In this document: positions 54,034-62,328 of the stretch, piece after piece
How positions within the stretch are numbered: position 1 is the stretch's first letter
How the letters are laid out: the number at the start of each line of letters is the position of its first letter
From: Stenotrophomonas sp. BIGb0135
GTDB taxonomy: Bacteria; Pseudomonadota; Gammaproteobacteria; Xanthomonadales; Xanthomonadaceae
DNA: 64,000 nucleotides
Direction: 5' to 3'
NCBI RefSeq assembly: GCF_024810105.1
Contig: NZ_JANUDX010000004.1
Coordinates: 62,001-126,000 of the forward strand
Notes under the pieces: model-generated
The model's input: the letters and a program-made list of their open reading frames with translations, nothing else
The model's database searches: none
What the model was told of the DNA's origin: nothing
Program-made: the position numbers and the translations under genes

Positions 54034-56243
54034 TTGGCGTTCACCGTGGTGGTTGAAATTACGGCCTGCAGGTGGAATGGATATGGCTGCTTCTGCTCGA
54101 CGACGACGTGGAAGTCGCCACGCCCCCAGCCCAACGTCTCGACCGGCACGTCGCCGGTGAAGGGCTGAGGCGGCTTGTCCAGCACGCCAAGGCCCAGGGG
54201 CCGGCCGAAGATGAGTTGCCCGTTGACCGTCGCCCCGATCGTCTCCAGGAACCGGCACTTGACCTCCGAGATTCGGACGCTGCCGCCCTGAGATGTGCCC
54301 TCCTGGGTTTGCACCTCCGGGCGCAGCATCTCGACCCGAGACACGTACTGGAGGCCGATCTCGACCGTCTTGGCCGGGCGCTCCAGCGTGATCTCGCCGC
54401 CGCTGACGATGCGATCCCCCAGCTCGACGCCGTCCGCCTTCACCTTCACCGCCATGCCTTCCAGGTGGGCCAGGCCGCCCCACACGGCGGTGCCGGCCGG
54501 GTCGACTCCGGTAATGGCGCTGTCGGTGTGAAGCGAAGGATCGAAGCGTTCGACGTAGCGGACCTGCTGCCCGTTCACTTCACGAATCACGATGGCCCAC
54601 ACCTGGTCGCCGTCTTCAGTGGGCAGCGTGGCCAGGGCGTCGAAGCGGCCCTGCGTGGACTGCCGCGTCCAGCCGATCACGTCTTGGTCCCGGTCGAAGG
54701 TGAGCACCGCCAGCTCACCGTCTGCCATCAGCGTGAACAGGAGCGGGTCCGGCTCTGCCTGGTAGGCCAGCCCGGCCACGCCGGCGCGGGTAATGTGCTC
54801 GGCAAGCACCGTCATGTCCGGCGCGCCGAACTGGTCGGAGTCGATCTTGTCGGCGGAGAGCGCGCGAATCTTCCGCCCGCCGCGCTGCACGAACAGCAGC
54901 TCGCCGCCGATGCGCTCGGGCGACACGAGGCTGCAGCCGAAGTTCGATTGCGGCTTGATCTTGTTCTTGGAGTTGGGCGCGATCGCAGAATCATCGGTGC
55001 CACGGATCGTGGTCTCGCCCCCGTTGCTCAGCGTGACCAGCGCGCCCAAGCCGGTCAGGTGCGTGATCGTGTGCTGCTGCTCACTGGCGGCCGAGAGCGA
55101 CATAGCGTCGTCAGATTCGGCGCCCAGCTCGAAGTCGAGGTACTCGCCGATCCGTGAGCCCCACACGGTCTGCGGGAACATGCGCGAGCCGGCGCACCAG
55201 AGGCGCTGCTCGAAGAACGTGCCGGTCCGGGGATAGCCGTTCCGGCCGCCCCAGGCGCTACCCATCAAGGTCCAAGCCAGTGCAGGCGAAGCGACCAGCG
55301 CGGACATGACGCGTCGCAGTTCGCCGGTGGCCACGGTCGCCGACGACACCGCAGTGATCTGGATCAGGCCGGCGTTGATATCGACCCACTTGCCCACGTC
55401 CTCATCGCGCCAGCCAGCAGCCCCCAGCGTCAGCGTGATGGCTGCGCCCACGGCCGGCAGGTCGGTGCCGCTGCCGGCGGGCCAGGTCGGCGTCAGGGTC
55501 GCGTAGGGGCTGCCAGTGATCAGCCAGTCGCCGTCAGCGATGACCAGGCCGGGGAACGGAGTGAGCACGTCGGCTGTGACGACCGTGGCGCTGGTGAATG
55601 CGGTGATGAGCGCCAAGCCGCCCTCGGTCTCGATCTCGCGGCCCACGTCCGACGCCATGAACGCAGCGGCGCTAGCCGTCAACGTCCTGCCCGGCCCAAG
55701 CGCAAGGCTGTCCAGCGTGAGCGAGGCGGCCGGCCTGGTGCCAACCTCGGCGTATGGCAGGTTCACCCACGGCACATCCTCCAACACCCAGGCGGCGTTG
55801 CCGAACCGGCGCAGGCGGCGCGTGGGGTAGTTGACGTGGAACAGGAACATCGTGTCCCCGCTCTGCACGTAGTCGATCGCGTCCAGGTCCGCCTCGGCGT
55901 AGTCGCTCTGGATCTCGTAGGGAGCGAACACCCCCGGGGTCGCCTCGGTCTGCACCTGGGCGCCGTTCTGCAGGTAGACACGGATGTAGGCGTCGCCCAC
56001 CTCCAGCATGTACGCCTGATCGCGGTTGAACACGTAGGGGATCAGCACGGCGTGCTTGTCGCCGTGCTTCGCCGGCTGGGTGAAGCGCAGCCCATAGCGC
56101 CCGATGACGCCGCCCTGGACCAGCACGAACACGTTGAGCAGCACCTTGGCGCCGTTGTTGTACCGGTCGATGTCCGAGCGGCCGTAGAGCCTCGGGCTCA
56201 GCTCTCCAGCGGTGAAGTTCGTCTTCATGATCGCTGCGCGCAT
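54030..56243 (-). CDS. Tail tubular protein B (gp12/nozzle-like)
   Basis: This 737-aa protein starts MRAAIMKTNFTAGELSPRLYGR, the sequence type of gp12-like nozzle proteins in podoviruses (TAGELSPxLxGRxD). It is beta-rich with many Gly/Thr/Ala loops. It forms the tail tube end to which the fibres bind. ATG 56243 overlaps the TAA of the preceding tail gene by one base. Confidence 0.85.
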   Translation of the reverse strand: MRAAIMKTNFTAGELSPRLYGRSDIDRYNNGAKVLLNVFVLVQGGVIGRYGLRFTQPAKHGDKHAVLIPYVFNRDQAYMLEVGDAYIRVYLQNGAQVQTEATPGVFAPYEIQSDYAEADLDAIDYVQSGDTMFLFHVNYPTRRLRRFGNAAWVLEDVPWVNLPYAEVGTRPAASLTLDSLALGPGRTLTASAAAFMASDVGREIETEGGLALITAFTSATVVTADVLTPFPGLVIADGDWLITGSPYATLTPTWPAGSGTDLPAVGAAITLTLGAAGWRDEDVGKWVDINAGLIQITAVSSATVATGELRRVMSALVASPALAWTLMGSAWGGRNGYPRTGTFFEQRLWCAGSRMFPQTVWGSRIGEYLDFELGAESDDAMSLSAASEQQHTITHLTGLGALVTLSNGGETTIRGTDDSAIAPNSKNKIKPQSNFGCSLVSPERIGGELLFVQRGGRKIRALSADKIDSDQFGAPDMTVLAEHITRAGVAGLAYQAEPDPLLFTLMADGELAVLTFDRDQDVIGWTRQSTQGRFDALATLPTEDGDQVWAIVIREVNGQQVRYVERFDPSLHTDSAITGVDPAGTAVWGGLAHLEGMAVKVKADGVELGDRIVSGGEITLERPAKTVEIGLQYVSRVEMLRPEVQTQEGTSQGGSVRISEVKCRFLETIGATVNGQLIFGRPLGLGVLDKPPQPFTGDVPVETLGWGRGDFHVVVEQKQPYPFHLQAVISTTTVNAK

Positions 56244-56854
56244 TACCAGTTCCCCCTGTAGCCGCCCGCGCGCGCCGTCAGCAGCGGGAAGTCGCCCAGG
56301 GTCTCCGGCGGATCATCCTGCCCGTCTACTGCCCGGGCCTTGTCCATGAGGTTGCGCAGCTCGGCCGTCTTCAGTTCGACCATGCTGCCCGAGGTCGTGA
56401 TGGGGTACGCCAGGCGCACGGCCATCGCCGCGGTCATGACGTCCACCAGCAGCGAATCCCACTCGCTCTCGGGCACGTCTGCGATGTAGACCAGAGGGAA
56501 CACCACCTCGTCGCTCAGCAGGTAGCGGCCTTCGGACCGGTAGGTCACCCGCTGCCCGTTGCGCTCGTCACCGACCGCCAGCGTGCGCAGCCAGTCGCCC
56601 GGCAGGAGGAAGCGGCTGCGGAATCCGAATGGCGGCGCGGAGGCGTCGGGGGAGAGCTGGACGCGCTTGATTGCGCAGTTCCATGGATGGCCGCGGAGAA
56701 TCGACTTCTTCAGGCCGGGGTAGATCCCGGCGCAAAGCTTTGCTCGGTCCAAGTTGGGCTCGTAGCTGGCCTCGTCGAAGCTGGCGATCGGTTTGGCCCC
56801 GAGAGACAGCAGCGCGTTGGAGCAGATACTGACTTCGTTTGCGGTCTCAATCAT
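56243..56854 (-). CDS. Tail tubular protein A (gp11/gatekeeper-like)
   Basis: This 203-aa protein is of the T7 gp11 type: NEVSICSNALLSLGAKPIASFDE near its N-terminus is the usual opening of these adaptor proteins, followed by LCAGIYPGLKKSILRGHPWNCA. It connects portal to tail. The start at ATG 56854 has AGGA nine bases upstream; the longer frame to 56908 lacks a site. Confidence 0.85.
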   Translation of the reverse strand: MIETANEVSICSNALLSLGAKPIASFDEASYEPNLDRAKLCAGIYPGLKKSILRGHPWNCAIKRVQLSPDASAPPFGFRSRFLLPGDWLRTLAVGDERNGQRVTYRSEGRYLLSDEVVFPLVYIADVPESEWDSLLVDVMTAAMAVRLAYPITTSGSMVELKTAELRNLMDKARAVDGQDDPPETLGDFPLLTARAGGYRGNW

Positions 56855-56923
56855 CGCGCTGGTCCTCATGTAGCACCGGGGGCGCGTGGCCCCCGGCGTG
56901 TACTGCATCCGATCCGGTTGGGA

Positions 56924-57442
56924 TCAGTTCCCGTCGACGAAGTGGCCCTTCAGCGCGACGAACCCGGCAGCGGTGGCGCCGGCGGTGAGCGTGGCGCAGA
57001 CGTCGTACTGCACGCCCGGATCGGTGGCCAGGCCCAGCAGGCGCCACACCGGCCACTCCAGCTTCTCGACGGTGATCAGGCCCGACTCCCGCAGGACGTT
57101 GGTGATCTCCTGCGCGGCGGCCAAGTCGACCGCGGAGCCGAAGAAGTCGGCATCGACCACCGCGCCGGCGTTGCGGGTCGGCAGGTCATACAGCCCGATG
57201 TCAGCTGCGCCGCCGGTGATCGCGGTGCAGGCCAGGACCACCGAGCTGACGCGCCAGCCCGAGTTGATGGTGAAGAAGCGCAGGACGCTGGCGATGCTGT
57301 CGCCGTTGGCCACCGCGATGACGCCGATGGATTCCTTGACGCGCCCGGTGGCCACCTTCGTGGAGGCGAGCTGGGAGACGCCGGGGGCGGCTGCGGAGTC
57401 GCGAGCGGTGATCGCCGCGCTCCCCTTGTTGACTACGGCCAT
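56924..57442 (-). CDS. Phage virion protein of unknown role (capsid-associated)
   Basis: This 172-aa protein is rich in small and hydrophobic residues (SSVVLACTAITGGAADIGLYD, TAGATAAGFVALKGHFVDG) and looks beta-rich. It lies between the major capsid and tail genes, where decoration, head-stabilising or head-fibre proteins are usually found. I recognise no family. GAGGAACAC precedes ATG 57442. Confidence 0.65.
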   Translation of the reverse strand: MAVVNKGSAAITARDSAAAPGVSQLASTKVATGRVKESIGVIAVANGDSIASVLRFFTINSGWRVSSVVLACTAITGGAADIGLYDLPTRNAGAVVDADFFGSAVDLAAAQEITNVLRESGLITVEKLEWPVWRLLGLATDPGVQYDVCATLTAGATAAGFVALKGHFVDGN

Positions 57443-57503
57443 GGTGTGTTCCTCGTACTGGAATGGGGTGAAGGGCGGCGACCGAGATCACCGCCCCGAG
57501 CGG

Positions 57504-58367
57504 TCAGGCTTCCTGGACCGCGATTTCGACGACCTTCTCTTCCTCGATGCGGGTGGCACCGATGGCCTGCTTGGCGTACACGCGGACGTTGAAGCCCTTG
57601 CCCGGGTCTTCGCCCACGCGGGTGGTGGTGTCCTTGCCGATGCCCAGCGCCACGCCGGACTTCGCCCAGGCGTACAGGAAGCGGGTGTTCCCGACCTTGG
57701 GCAGCATCTCGGACGGGATCCAGGTGAAGCCCAGCCACTTGCCCACCACGTCGCCCGATTCCAGGAACTTGCTCGCCATGAAGTCGGCCGAGGTCAGCGT
57801 CGCGTCCGACAGAATCTCGCCGGCCGCCTGCGCGCTGTAGGCCATGTACAGCTCTTCGCCGCCGATGGCATCCGCCTCCTTCTGGCGGAACATCGTCTTG
57901 GCCTGGATGATCTTGGCCTTGGTCAGGCCGGTGCCGCCAACCGCGATTTTCTGCGATGCCGGCAGAGCGACGTTGCCGGTGGCGCTGCGCGAGTTGCCGC
58001 CCAGGGCGCCGATGACCACCTCGTCCTTGGTGCGGTTCATGACGTTGACCATCGCCTTGACGTAATCGCTGGTCGGGTCCACGAGCATGCGGACCTTATC
58101 CAGGTCGTCGATCATGTCGCCGTCTTCCCAGTCGAACAGGTCGATGAAGCGGGTGGAATGCGGCTGGTCGTTGATCGGGGTATCGCCGTGGCGAACCAGG
58201 CGGCGCTGGGCCTTGCGCTGGCCGAGGCGGTTGACCGACTTGGACATGCCCACGATGCCGGGCTCGAGGGTCACGGCGCTCTGGAAGCGGGATTCGGTCT
58301 GCTGGGCGACGTGCTTGAAGTTGTCGGCGAACTGCTGCACGAACGCTTCGGTGATGTACTGGCTCAT
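57504..58367 (-). CDS. Major capsid protein
   Basis: This 287-aa protein is of the podovirus/HK97-fold type: MSQYITEAFVQQFADNFKHV at the N-terminus, then VNRLGQRKAQRRLVRHGDTP, FDWEDGDMIDDLDKVRML and DYVKAMVNVMNRTKDEVVIGAL. The C-terminal EEEKVVEIAV motif is typical of the phage_capsid_2 family (PF19821, as I recall). It follows a terminator and the phage motif copy 3 and has the leader TTCGGAGTTTC before ATG 58367, so it should be strongly expressed. Confidence 0.85.
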   Translation of the reverse strand: MSQYITEAFVQQFADNFKHVAQQTESRFQSAVTLEPGIVGMSKSVNRLGQRKAQRRLVRHGDTPINDQPHSTRFIDLFDWEDGDMIDDLDKVRMLVDPTSDYVKAMVNVMNRTKDEVVIGALGGNSRSATGNVALPASQKIAVGGTGLTKAKIIQAKTMFRQKEADAIGGEELYMAYSAQAAGEILSDATLTSADFMASKFLESGDVVGKWLGFTWIPSEMLPKVGNTRFLYAWAKSGVALGIGKDTTTRVGEDPGKGFNVRVYAKQAIGATRIEEEKVVEIAVQEA

Positions 58368-58518
58368 AGAAACTCCGAAGGGGTGAAGGGGTGTTCGTGC
58401 CTGCTCGGTTGTCCCTGGCGGGGCCGTGCGGTTCGCGTGGCATCGGTGCGCGGGCTGGGCTGGTTATCCGAGTGCCACCTCGGGCCAGATGCCTGCGAGT
58501 GTTGGCGCTGTGTGAGGT

Positions 58519-58533
58519 CGGTTTCCCGACTAT
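58519..58533 (-). promoter_or_regulatory. Phage motif copy 3 (upstream of capsid)
   Basis: On the minus strand it reads ATAGTCGGGAAACCG, 151 bp before the capsid start and directly after an intrinsic terminator (58541-58570). A terminator followed by a fresh promoter before the capsid gene is what one sees around phi10 in T7. Confidence 0.78.
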
Positions 58534-58540
58534 TTCGCGC

Positions 58541-58570
58541 AAAGAAAAAGCCCCGCGGTGGGCGGGGCTT
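58541..58570 (-). terminator. Intrinsic terminator between scaffold/small gene and capsid
   Basis: On the minus strand AAGCCCCGC / GCGGGGCTT form a 9-bp stem with a 5-base loop, followed by TTTCTTT. It sits about 20 bp after the stop of the 85-aa gene and just before motif copy 3. Confidence 0.88.
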
Positions 58571-58589
58571 CTAGGTTTAGACGGGTGTG

Positions 58590-58847
58590 CTACGCGGACG
58601 GCCGCAGGAGTGGGGCGGCCTTGCGGAAGGCTTGGCGTCTTGCCGACCGTTGCGCAAGCCACCGCTCCTTCGGGGTGTCCTCTGTGACGATCTTTGAAGC
58701 ACCGTCAAAGTGCCCATAAGCCAGGTTGATCCGGTGGTAGACGCGGTAGCCGCTCAGCACCCTGCCAGAGCGCGACCTCTCCACCCAAAGGCCGCTCGCT
58801 AGCCGCTCTTCACTGATGATTTCCGGGTGGACGTCGGGGTAGGCCAT
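58590..58847 (-). CDS. Small phage protein of unknown function
   Basis: This 85-aa protein is basic, without membrane segment: MAYPDVHPEIISEERLASGL, then RVLSGYRVYHRINLAYGHFD and a basic end RSARRQAFRKAAPLLRP. It lies between scaffold and capsid genes. A nucleic-acid-binding or assembly role is possible. GGAG (CAGGAGCCGGTC) stands before ATG 58847. Confidence 0.6.
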   Translation of the reverse strand: MAYPDVHPEIISEERLASGLWVERSRSGRVLSGYRVYHRINLAYGHFDGASKIVTEDTPKERWLAQRSARRQAFRKAAPLLRPSA

Positions 58848-58859
58848 GACCGGCTCCTG

Positions 58860-59723
58860 TTATCGAGTGGCGCCAGCGCCGAGGCGCTGCTGCTGCGTGC
58901 CGTAGCGCTTCTGGTACAGGGCAGACAGCTCCTGCACCTTCTGGTTGTGCTGCGGGTGCTTGCCATCCATGTAGGCCGGATCGGCCTTGATGGCGGCGAT
59001 GCGGCCATCCCAGTCCTGCTCGGCGACGGCATTGCCATTGATCGGCTGGTCCTCCTGCAGCTCGGCGCCCACCGCGGCCGCGAAGCGCAGGAAGTCGGGG
59101 TCGTCGCCGAACTTGTCCATCAGGCGGCTGTAGCTGCCGGCGGCATCGCCCTCGGCGGCGAAGGCTTTGGCGGCGCGCGCGGCCTGGCCGAGGTTCTTCT
59201 GCATGGCCTGGTCGTCGGTCCACACCTTGGCCAGCTCGCCGCGGGCTTCTTCCTGCGACATGCGGGCATTGCCGGCCAGCAGCTCCGGCGCAAAGCCGAA
59301 GTACTCGCCGAGGAAGAAATTCACGTGCTCCTGGGGGATGCCCTTGGAGTGGGCGCGGTCGATGATCCCCTTGAACAACGGGTCGCCCTTCACCTCGTCG
59401 ACGCTCACGCCGTCCGGCAGGCCCTCGATCACGTACTCGCCGGCTGTCTTGGGCAGCGTGCCGACCGGGCGGATCTTCTCGAGCTCGGCGTAGCTGCTGG
59501 CGAGCTTGCGGGCCGACGCTTCGACGTCGAGCTCGGTGCCGCCTTCTTTGACGGTGCGGAACTTTTCCGGGATCCAGTCGTTGGCATTCGCTCCTGCTGC
59601 CCCCTGCAGTAGCGACGCGGCACCTTGGCCCTGCGCACCGGCAGCAGCTGCGGCCGCGGCGGCATCAGCACTTGCACCGGCAGCGGCGCCCTGGTCCCCT
59701 TCATTTGTGTTCGTCTGGCTCAT
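58860..59723 (-). CDS. Scaffolding protein
   Basis: This 287-aa soluble, acidic protein has a low-complexity Ala/Gly-rich N-terminus (about 1-45), a helical centre with VWTDDQAMQKNLGQAARAAK and a basic C-terminal helix (about 270-287). Typical scaffolding proteins share this make-up, and the position between portal and capsid genes is standard. ATG 59723 overlaps the preceding small gene by 23 bp. Confidence 0.78.
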   Translation of the reverse strand: MSQTNTNEGDQGAAAGASADAAAAAAAAGAQGQGAASLLQGAAGANANDWIPEKFRTVKEGGTELDVEASARKLASSYAELEKIRPVGTLPKTAGEYVIEGLPDGVSVDEVKGDPLFKGIIDRAHSKGIPQEHVNFFLGEYFGFAPELLAGNARMSQEEARGELAKVWTDDQAMQKNLGQAARAAKAFAAEGDAAGSYSRLMDKFGDDPDFLRFAAAVGAELQEDQPINGNAVAEQDWDGRIAAIKADPAYMDGKHPQHNQKVQELSALYQKRYGTQQQRLGAGATR

Positions 59724-59943
59724 CAGCAATTACTCCATTGGCTCGGTTGCATTGGGTGACGATGAAATCCACCACGGAGCGGGCGCCCTCGCGGTGGTAT
59801 GTCTTGAGGGCGGCGTTCTCGCCGTCCAGCACGGCAGGCCGGTGGAACCGGCGCGCCAGGTCTTCCAGGATCAAGGCGCCCTCGGCGTGGTTCTCGAAGA
59901 CGCGGGCGTACATCTCGGGGGTCGGCTTGTTCGCGGCGGTCAT
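59701..59943 (-). CDS. Small phage protein between portal and scaffold genes
   Basis: This 80-aa soluble protein reads MTAANKPTPEMYARVFENHAEG near the start and has helices and two acidic clusters at the end (ADEPDEHK). It overlaps the portal stop by 4 bp and the scaffold start by 23 bp, so all three are co-translated. Function unknown; assembly helper by position. Confidence 0.65.
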   Translation of the reverse strand: MTAANKPTPEMYARVFENHAEGALILEDLARRFHRPAVLDGENAALKTYHREGARSVVDFIVTQCNRANGVIADEPDEHK

Positions 59944-61541
59944 GCGGCGGTCGCTCGCTGGATCTGCGCGTCAGCGGCAGTCGACATGACCTGCTCGCTC
60001 ATCTGCTGCTCTTTCGCGGCCTGGGCGGCTTGGGCCTGCGCCTGCTGCTTTGCCTCGAACTCCTCGGGCGTGAGCAGCACCCGGCTCGGCACGCCCAGCC
60101 CCTCGGCGGTGATCTCCATCGCCACGGCATCGTTCAGCCGGTCGAGCGGGGTGTTGTCGCCGCGGGCCTTCGCGATGCCGGCGGCAGACGCGTACAGGCG
60201 CTCGATCGCCGTCACCTCTTCCAGGCGCTGCGCGCGCGCCATCGGAGAGACGTACTTCACCGAGTAGTCGCGGTTCGACAGGGATTCCGGTGCCGCGCCC
60301 AGCACTCCTGCTCGGTAGGCGATGCCGAAGCAGCGCTCGACCAGCGGCCGCAGGTATTCGGCCTGCAGGCGGCCGTAGATCGGCCCCAGCAGCTGGCGGA
60401 TCAGCTCCACCCGCACGTGGACCTCGGTGGCCGTCATGGCCGGGCCGTCCTGCGGCTGCAGCTGGTCGGCCATCAGGATCTTGCGGATTGCCGATTGCAG
60501 GTTGCTGACCAAGTACTCGGCCATGTTGAAGTCGCTGCCGGTGGACAGCGGCTTCATGGATTCGACCGAGTTGGCCACGATGATCTTGCGCGGGCCGATC
60601 TTCACCGTGCGCGGGTTGAGCACGCCGTCGTCCTCGGCGATCCACATGCCGGCCACGGCCAGGTCAGCGGCGGCCAGCTGCATGCCCTTCAGCTCGTTGA
60701 GGGTGCGGATGTCGGGGAGAGCATCGAACACCGGGCCCACGCCGTAGCAGCTGTTCTGGATCCGCATCCAGCGCGGCGCGACAACCGGGAACTCGTGATA
60801 GCCCGACTCGCGGACCAAGTGCTTGGTCTTGGCCTCCACCACAACCGATGCGAACGGCAGGTTCTTGGCCATGCGCGCGCCGACGGCGTACGTCTGCCGG
60901 GGCTCGATGGCGTGGATGAAGGCCACACGCTCGTCCGGCTTGTCCTTGGCGAGCTTGCGGGTCTGCTCGCTCAGGTTGTCGTGGCCGAACGTGGCCACCG
61001 CGGCCGACGCCGACATGGTGTGCTCGCGATAGCAGGTGTCGATCAGCCCGTCGCGCCGGGTGCTGGTCAGGTAGCAGCCAGAGATCGCCCACTGCTCGAA
61101 CGTGAAGCCTCCACGCTCGCGGTCCTCGTCGATGTAGAGGACGAACCAGCCCGCAGCCACGGCGTCAATGCAGCCCTCGTAGGCCTCGGCGTCGAAATTG
61201 GACTGGTGGATGTTCATCCACAGGGTCTCGGCCGCTTCGTCGAAGAACCGCTTCTCCTCCGGGGTCTCGTCCTCGATGTCCAGCTCGAACCACCGGGAGT
61301 TGGCCGGGGTGAGGCCGGACATGATCGCCGAGGCCAGCGTGCGCGAGCCGTCCGTCCCGGTGCCGTCGAAGATGCGCGCCTTCCGCGCTTGGGCCTGCTG
61401 CGCGTCAACGGTGTTGCCGTCGAAACCATCGGACCGCAGTGGGAAGGTGTAGTCGTAGCAGTCGCGCCACACGTTCTCGTGCGGCTGCCGCTGGGCCTTC
61501 AGCTCGGTCATGCGCTTGCATACGTCGGCACCGGTCGCCAT
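59940..61541 (-). CDS. Portal (head-tail connector) protein
   Basis: This 533-aa protein is of the podovirus head-to-tail connector family (PF12236): MATGADVCKRMTELKAQRQP, then WRDCYDYTFP, FDGTGTDGSRTLASAIMSGL, and a C-terminal helical barrel ending Gln/Ala-rich. It forms the dodecameric DNA gate. ATG 61541 (TGATG overlap with the preceding stop) is preferred to TTG 61544. Confidence 0.88.
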   Translation of the reverse strand: MATGADVCKRMTELKAQRQPHENVWRDCYDYTFPLRSDGFDGNTVDAQQAQARKARIFDGTGTDGSRTLASAIMSGLTPANSRWFELDIEDETPEEKRFFDEAAETLWMNIHQSNFDAEAYEGCIDAVAAGWFVLYIDEDRERGGFTFEQWAISGCYLTSTRRDGLIDTCYREHTMSASAAVATFGHDNLSEQTRKLAKDKPDERVAFIHAIEPRQTYAVGARMAKNLPFASVVVEAKTKHLVRESGYHEFPVVAPRWMRIQNSCYGVGPVFDALPDIRTLNELKGMQLAAADLAVAGMWIAEDDGVLNPRTVKIGPRKIIVANSVESMKPLSTGSDFNMAEYLVSNLQSAIRKILMADQLQPQDGPAMTATEVHVRVELIRQLLGPIYGRLQAEYLRPLVERCFGIAYRAGVLGAAPESLSNRDYSVKYVSPMARAQRLEEVTAIERLYASAAGIAKARGDNTPLDRLNDAVAMEITAEGLGVPSRVLLTPEEFEAKQQAQAQAAQAAKEQQMSEQVMSTAADAQIQRATAA

Positions 61542-61771
61542 CAAGCACCCCCGAGGGTGGCGCGGCCCTGGGCCTGGGCCAGCAGGCTGGGCGTCGAGCC
61601 CCCGCCGATCAGGCCATCAGCTCCCAGGGTCAGCAGACTGCTCTCGCGCCGGCGGCGGCGGCGGGATGCCAGCGCCATGTTCGCTTCCGATGCGGCATTG
61701 GCCTCGGCCACCCGCTGCTCTGCCACCAGGTCGCGCTCGACCACCTTGGGGGCCTTCTTCGATCCGCACAT
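61541..61771 (-). CDS. Small Met-Cys phage protein 3
   Basis: This 76-aa protein starts MCGSKKAPKVVERDLVAEQR, has an Ala-rich helix, a run of six arginines and ends STPSLLAQAQGRATLGGA. It is one of three tandem small proteins that all begin Met-Cys and end with a SLL(A/S)xGG-like motif. It resembles T7 gp7.3/gp6.7-type minor virion proteins in size, basic middle and Gly-rich end. Function unknown. Confidence 0.65.
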   Translation of the reverse strand: MCGSKKAPKVVERDLVAEQRVAEANAASEANMALASRRRRRRESSLLTLGADGLIGGGSTPSLLAQAQGRATLGGA

Positions 61772-61773
61772 GC

Positions 61774-62115
61774 TCAGCTCCTTCCGCCGCTGGCAAGCAG
61801 CGACTGCGTGCCGCCCTGCCCCAACAGGCTCACCGCAAACGCGCTGCGGCGCTTCAGGCGGGCGTTGAGGGAGGAGGCGGTGGTTTCGTTCGCCGCGTCA
61901 GCAGCAGCGGCCAGGGCGTTGGGGTACTGGTTCGCTACGTCGGCCTTGGCCTTCGCCTCGGCGGCCTTCTCGGCCTCGACCTTTGCCGTCTCCTTGCGGA
62001 TACGGCCGGTCGGGTCGCCAACGGCGGTCTTGGTGATGCCCAGCGGGTCGACGTACTTGCGGTTCTTGTTGAACAGCGAGCCAGACGGGGAAAGGACTTG
62101 GCGGGTGCTGCACAT
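61774..62115 (-). CDS. Small Met-Cys phage protein 2
   Basis: This 113-aa protein begins MCSTRQVLSPSGSLFNKNRK and has an Ala/Lys/Glu-rich helix (about 40-85) and an end GGTQSLLASGGRS. It shares the ends with the two flanking small genes, implying duplication or a common assembly role. The gaps to its neighbours are 2 bp. Probably a minor virion component. Confidence 0.68.
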   Translation of the reverse strand: MCSTRQVLSPSGSLFNKNRKYVDPLGITKTAVGDPTGRIRKETAKVEAEKAAEAKAKADVANQYPNALAAAADAANETTASSLNARLKRRSAFAVSLLGQGGTQSLLASGGRS

Positions 62116-62117
62116 GT

Positions 62118-62327
62118 TCAGCCTCCAGTGCTGAGCAGTGGCCGGCGCCCACCCGATGCCAGGAGGCGCTTGCCGGGGTTCGGGGCGACGGTCGCGCCCT
62201 TGGCTACGCCCGGAGTGCGGAAGGCGGTGAGCACAGACTCACGGCTCTCCCCGGCATCGAGCGCACGCTTCGCGCCGGCAGCCCCGGCCATCACGCGGCC
62301 CACGCCGCTTTGGCGGTTCGAGCACAT
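62118..62327 (-). CDS. Small Met-Cys phage protein 1
   Basis: This 69-aa protein begins MCSNRQSGVGRVMAGAAG and ends GKRLLASGGRRPLLSTGG. The ATG at 62327 lies 1 bp after the stop of the first gene (TGACATG). It is the most basic and Gly-rich of the three. It has no membrane helix; a nucleic-acid or head interior role is likely. Confidence 0.62.
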   Translation of the reverse strand: MCSNRQSGVGRVMAGAAGAKRALDAGESRESVLTAFRTPGVAKGATVAPNPGKRLLASGGRRPLLSTGG

Positions 62328-62328
62328 G

